DNA from: Oscillospiraceae bacterium
GTDB lineage: Bacteria; Bacillota; Clostridia; Oscillospirales; Ruminococcaceae
NCBI GenBank assembly: GCA_017512745.1
Contig: JAFWEV010000087.1
Span: forward strand, 1 to 63,084
Length of the DNA: 63,084 nucleotides
Direction: 5' to 3'
The position numbers were made by a program, and so were the translations under genes. The notes under the pieces were generated by a model that worked only from the letters and a program-made list of their open reading frames with translations, ran no database searches and had not been told where the DNA came from. Within the stretch, counting starts at the first letter, position 1. Every line of letters begins with the position of its first letter. This document shows positions 59,797 to 63,084 of this stretch, piece after piece.

Positions 59797-61362
59797 TTAA
59801 AAACGTTTAGCAACTTCACTTTCAAGATCTCTTAATGCCTTAAATCGATCTATGTAATTGCTATATTCTTCTACACCTTCCTTTTCAGGCATGACCGTAC
59901 TTACCGATGATTCAGCAAAGACCCTGTTGTCCAGGTATTCAACGAGTGTCTCGTTTTCTTTCCTGTTGACCATATATGCTGCGAGTATGGCCATACCCCA
60001 TGGGCCGCCTTCACCGGCTGTTTTCATTACCGACACAGGTACATTGAGCGCATTTGCAAGTATCTGCTGGCCCACTTTTTCCGTTTTGAACAGACCTCCG
60101 TGGGCGTTGATATTGCTGATCGAGATCCCCTCATCCAACTGCAGTCTTTCCATGCCTATCTTCAGGGAGGCAACAGATGTAAATAGAAGACTCTTCATCA
60201 GTCTGTCCAGGCTCAGAGGAGTCTCAGGATCCCTGACAAGCATCGGGATTCCGTTCTCTATACCTGCCGCGGGTTCTCCGGCATAGCAGTTGAAACTGAG
60301 CAGACCGGATACAGCCTCAGAACTCAATGCTTTTCTGAACATGAGTTCAAAGAGTGCTCCCTTATCGATCTCTTTCCCCAGTACTTCTGCTACTTCGCCA
60401 AACAGATTTATCCATTCATTGATATCCGAAGTGCAGGTATTGCAATGAACCATGGCTACGGGTTTTCCGTCCGGTGTCGTAACCATGTCTATTTCTTCAT
60501 ATGATCTTCCGAGTTCTTTCTCCAGAACAACCATTGAAAAAATGGAAGTCCCCCCGGATACATTTCCCGTATTGGGCTTTATGCTGTTCGTTGCGGTCAT
60601 CCCCGTCCCCGCGTCTCCTTCGGGCGGACATACCGGTATTCCGCTTTTAAGATCGCCGTCCGGATCCAGCAGCAGCGCGCCGGCTTCGGAGAGACAGCCG
60701 GCATTCTCACCGGCGACTTTAACTAAGGGCATAAGATCTTCTATCCTGATTTCTATGCCCATTTCAGCGACTTTGTTATCAAATTTTGATATCATCGACC
60801 GATCGTAATCCAGATTGCCTGAATCGATCGGGAATATTCCGCTCGCTTCACCGATACCTACGCAGTTTTCTCCGGTCAGCAGGTAGTGAACGTATCCAGC
60901 CAATGTTGTCAGATGCGCGATTTTGCAAACATGATCTTCTTTATTGAGTATCGCATTATACAGGTGAGCAACACTCCATCTCTGCGGAATATTGAAACTG
61001 AACAGCGAACTTAACTCTGACGCGGCGTATCCTGTTAATGTATTCCTCCAGGTCCTGTATTCACACAGCTGGTTCCATTCTTCATCGAAAACAAGATACC
61101 CATGCATCATAGCAGACACACCGATACTCCGAATCTGGTCAATTGACGAATTATAGCGTTCTCTGTAATCACGCTTAAGATCCAGATAACACTTTTGAAT
61201 GCCCCGACGGACATCAGTCATGTCATAAGACCAGTATTTATTTACAATTTTGTCGGCCCACTCAAAATATCCTTGCGCCACGACTTCAGACTGACCGTTG
61301 ATCAATACCGCTTTTATTCTGGTCGATCCAAACTCAATACCCAAATATAACCCGTTATCCAT
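59797..61362 (-). CDS. FGGY-family pentulose kinase (L-ribulokinase role)
   Basis: A 521-residue FGGY carbohydrate kinase. YLGIEFGSTRIKAVLI is the phosphate-1 motif, GVSAMMHGYLVFDEEW the early substrate region, NVSGGTSIFSMV and NAHGGLFKTEKVGQQILANA the adenosine and hinge region, then AGEGGPWGMAILAAY. By context it phosphorylates L-ribulose to L-ribulose-5-P. It belongs to the clostridial kinase type often annotated only as FGGY or xylulokinase, not to the classical E. coli AraB length group. The start at 61362 follows GAGGT by 7 bases. First gene of the operon. Confidence 0.88.
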   Translation of the reverse strand: MDNGLYLGIEFGSTRIKAVLINGQSEVVAQGYFEWADKIVNKYWSYDMTDVRRGIQKCYLDLKRDYRERYNSSIDQIRSIGVSAMMHGYLVFDEEWNQLCEYRTWRNTLTGYAASELSSLFSFNIPQRWSVAHLYNAILNKEDHVCKIAHLTTLAGYVHYLLTGENCVGIGEASGIFPIDSGNLDYDRSMISKFDNKVAEMGIEIRIEDLMPLVKVAGENAGCLSEAGALLLDPDGDLKSGIPVCPPEGDAGTGMTATNSIKPNTGNVSGGTSIFSMVVLEKELGRSYEEIDMVTTPDGKPVAMVHCNTCTSDINEWINLFGEVAEVLGKEIDKGALFELMFRKALSSEAVSGLLSFNCYAGEPAAGIENGIPMLVRDPETPLSLDRLMKSLLFTSVASLKIGMERLQLDEGISISNINAHGGLFKTEKVGQQILANALNVPVSVMKTAGEGGPWGMAILAAYMVNRKENETLVEYLDNRVFAESSVSTVMPEKEGVEEYSNYIDRFKALRDLESEVAKRF

Positions 61363-61457
61363 TTCAATAACCTCTGTCAAAAAGGGAAGTATATGTTCAA
61401 TATGCGCCGTATGTTTACAAGATGATGATATACAAATAACAGACATATTACAATTAC

Positions 61458-61485
61458 ATAGTAAGATATTCATATCTTTTCACAA
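61458..61485 (-). promoter_or_regulatory. Probable promoter of the pentose operon
   Basis: TTGTGA (61480-61485), 16 bases, TACTAT (61458-61463) on the minus strand. TTGTAT half-sites lie just upstream, so AraR-type repression is expected. Confidence 0.5.
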
Positions 61486-61497
61486 CGTTTTCTGGGT

Positions 61498-61632
61498 TGT
61501 ATTGTTGATTATTTTTCAATATTTGTATTTTTTCTGCTGTCTATCCCGCATATTTGTCTTTTGTATTGTTATTTTTTGAAAACCTACCGTTTTAATTGTA
61601 TTTTTTGTGCGACAATTGTATAATTAATACAA
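61498..61632 (+). promoter_or_regulatory. AraR-type operator and TTGTAT half-sites in the divergent region
   Basis: TTGTATAATTAATACAA at 61616-61632 is an inverted repeat with a five-base centre, similar to the ATTTGTAC/GTACAAAT site of Bacillus AraR. Further TTGTAT half-sites lie at 61498, 61521, 61561 and 61596. The inverted repeat overlaps the -10 box of the regulator gene. Confidence 0.65.
61596..61624 (+). promoter_or_regulatory. Promoter of the AraR-like regulator gene
   Basis: TTGTAT at 61596-61601, a 17-base spacer and TATAAT at 61619-61624, overlapping the inverted repeat. It implies autoregulation. Confidence 0.65.
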
Positions 61633-61657
61633 ATAATATAAAAAATCGGAGTTCGTT

Positions 61658-62704
61658 ATGTTGAAGTTTCAGCATGTTGTTGAGGATCTGCAGAACAAAA
61701 TAATCTCTGAAGAATACTTATACGATGAAAAGCTGCCCACTGAGAACGAATTGACTGATGAGTACGGAATCAGCAGACAGACCCTGCGAAAAGCACTGTC
61801 TTCTCTTCAGGCTGATAACTATATCCGCAGCGTTCAGGGAAGCGGCTACTATGTGACTTATAAGACACCTCCAAAGCCTAAAACCATGCGGATAGCTATC
61901 ATCACCACGTACATAAGCGAATACATTTTCCCGTTTATACTTCGCGATGCAGAGAAGGTTGCTGCAAATAACGGCTTTTCCATACAGATCTATGCAACCA
62001 ACAACAGCATAAAGACAGAGAGGCAGATCCTGCAGAACATTGCGAGCGAAAATATAGACGGGATCCTTGTGGAAGGCACCAAAACCGCTCTCCCTAACCC
62101 GAATGTTCTTTATTATCAGCAACTGGCATTATCCGGCGTTCCTATAGTTTTCTTTAACGGTTACTACAGAGATCTTCTGGATCAAAATATCCCGAATATC
62201 GTTTACGTCGTCACTGATGACTATGCAGGCGGAGTCCAGGCCATTAAAACCCTTATCAACATGGGGCACGTGGATATAGCCGGTATATTTAAAAGCGATG
62301 ACATCCAGGGCACGCTCCGGTTCTCCGGTTTTGCAGATGCGATGTTGTCAGGCGGAGCCGATTACAAAGATGAAAAAGTCGCTTGGTTTACCACCGAGAC
62401 AAAAAACACCTTCTTGAATTCCACCGAGAACAATATGAGTTTTCTTGACGGCTGTTCGGCTGTTGTATGCTATAACGACGAAATAACCGCCGAACTGCTG
62501 CGAAATCTGGATACAAAAAAACGATCCGAGATCGATATTGTCAGTTTTGATAACAACATCGACTTCAGATCCTATACCGATACGAATATTATTTCTTTAG
62601 GCTATCCAAAATACACTGTCGGGAAAACAGCAATGCTCAAACTCATCAATATGATTTACGGGCAGCATGAAACATCATGCCTGTTGAACTGGGAAAGCAT
62701 CTGA
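61658..62704 (+). CDS. araR: AraR-like regulator: GntR DNA-binding domain plus LacI-type sensor
   Basis: A 348-residue fusion. Residues 5-68 form a GntR winged helix (KLPTENELTDEYGISRQTLR, then KALSSLQADNYIRSVQGSGYYV), and residues 75-345 are a LacI/ribose-binding-type effector domain (MRIAIITTYISEYIFPFILR, ending in LGYPKYTVGKTAMLKLINMI). This combination defines AraR, which represses arabinose genes until L-arabinose binds. CGGAG lies before the ATG at 61658. Divergent from the kinase gene, with shared operators between them. Confidence 0.92.
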   Translation: MLKFQHVVEDLQNKIISEEYLYDEKLPTENELTDEYGISRQTLRKALSSLQADNYIRSVQGSGYYVTYKTPPKPKTMRIAIITTYISEYIFPFILRDAEKVAANNGFSIQIYATNNSIKTERQILQNIASENIDGILVEGTKTALPNPNVLYYQQLALSGVPIVFFNGYYRDLLDQNIPNIVYVVTDDYAGGVQAIKTLINMGHVDIAGIFKSDDIQGTLRFSGFADAMLSGGADYKDEKVAWFTTETKNTFLNSTENNMSFLDGCSAVVCYNDEITAELLRNLDTKKRSEIDIVSFDNNIDFRSYTDTNIISLGYPKYTVGKTAMLKLINMIYGQHETSCLLNWESI

Positions 62705-62810
62705 TCAATATCCATATTATTTCACTTGACATACATAGACGGCTGACGTTGGCTTATGCCCACAGTCAATACGTCGGCGGAACTGCGGAAAGGACTCTTT
62801 CTAAAACAAA

Positions 62811-62838
62811 AAAGGATCGGCATTAATTCCGATCCTTT
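62811..62838 (-). terminator. Terminator of the truncated acetyltransferase gene, probably bidirectional
   Basis: AAAGGATCGG and CCGATCCTTT form a 10-bp stem with an eight-base loop; on the minus strand TTTTTTGTTTT follows. It ends the leftward transcript that enters from the right edge and may also stop araR. Confidence 0.85.
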
Positions 62839-62882
62839 AACAATTCCATATTCTTTCTATAAATGGCTTCCGACAATCCACT

Positions 62883-63084
62883 CTAATGGGTTCTCATGTC
62901 GGAAGCTACTTCATATGCCGCATACTCATGATCAAATTCATAGCCCAGCTTTTCAGCCAGATGAACCGAGTTCATGTTCTGCGCATCCCAACTCGGGTAC
63001 AGACCTTCATCCAGACAGTCCAGAATCAATGCCGCACAAGATGCAAGCGCAAGGCCCTTTCTTCGTTCTTCCTCTATGACAGTA
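62883..63084 (-). CDS. GNAT acetyltransferase, 3' part only
   Basis: The reverse strand is open from the right edge to a TAG at 62883-62885, giving 66 residues: VIEEERRKGLALASCAALIL, then YPSWDAQNMNSVHLAEKLGY. The R-x-K-G-L-A loop is the acetyl-CoA-binding motif A of GNAT enzymes, and the W-D-A-x-N-x-x-S-x-x-L-A-x-K-L-G-Y ending is typical of the GNAT_acetyltran family. The N-terminal part lies outside the window. Substrate unknown. A matching terminator follows the stop. Confidence 0.8.
   Translation of the reverse strand, partial: TVIEEERRKGLALASCAALILDCLDEGLYPSWDAQNMNSVHLAEKLGYEFDHEYAAYEVASDMRTH

Noticed and set aside
1..63084. tRNA or rRNA genes, complete prophage, or plasmid origin
   Set aside because: I saw no cloverleaf with a T-loop GTTCRANNC, no rRNA core sequence, no phage structural genes and no replication gene in the window.

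Overview
The window looks like chromosomal DNA of an anaerobic Bacillota of class Clostridia, probably a gut-type organism. The reasons are strong GGAGG-type ribosome sites before nearly every gene, frequent GTG and TTG starts, Rho-independent terminators with long U runs, lipobox-bearing sugar-binding proteins, and a sigma/anti-sigma-like pair of a style common in Clostridia. This is inferred from gene content; no rRNA or tRNA is present. The taxonomic call is tentative.

Region 1 (1-317) is a junk yard: the last 43 codons of an IS200/IS605 tnpB, its right-end hairpin, and directly after it a catalytic-core fragment of an AbiEii-type toxin gene. Region 2 (318-12488) holds an SIS-domain protein and then a long minus-strand operon: sugar-binding protein, ABC ATPase, permease, methylthioribose kinase, class II aldolase, two tandem MtnA/eIF2B-type isomerases and a YczE-like membrane protein. 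Divergent from it are a DeoR regulator and an iron alcohol dehydrogenase. Together these fit an import-fed DHAP shunt for 5-methylthioribose or 5-deoxyribose: import, phosphorylation, isomerisation, aldol cleavage to DHAP plus an aldehyde, and aldehyde reduction.

Region 3 (12761-14766) is an ECF sigma factor overlapping a membrane-anchored serpin that sits where an anti-sigma factor is expected. Region 4 (14838-30401, all minus strand) is a dense cluster of four divergent ATC-hydrolase-family proteins (related to L-2-amino-thiazoline-4-carboxylate hydrolase), two ProC-like reductases, an Asp/Glu-racemase-family enzyme, an M20 amidohydrolase, an N-acyl-D-amino-acid deacylase, an alpha/beta hydrolase, a two-gene DUF5058-type membrane system, two MFS carriers and an AraC regulator. 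It looks like an undescribed catabolic or salvage route for N-blocked or heterocyclic (thiazoline or imine type) amino-acid derivatives, and is the best candidate for a new system here.

Region 5 (30604-32601) has an unknown protein and an Xre-type membrane regulator. Region 6 (32700-39087) is an operon with two enolase-superfamily dehydratases, two APC permeases and a TetR regulator, led by a consensus promoter with three TTCTAGAA palindromes spaced exactly 12 bp. Region 7 (39109-49013) mixes a lipase, two unknown proteins, a large O-acyltransferase with two SGNH-like domains, and a compact regulatory island (sigma-like protein, three tiny overlapping ORFs with zinc-finger motifs, LexA-like repressor).

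Region 8 (49064-62704) is a pentose (L-arabinose type) regulon: AraR-like regulator, FGGY kinase, AraA, aldose-epimerase-like protein, ribose-type ABC importer, three tandem amidohydrolases, AraD and an esterase. The window ends in a truncated GNAT acetyltransferase gene (62883-63084).
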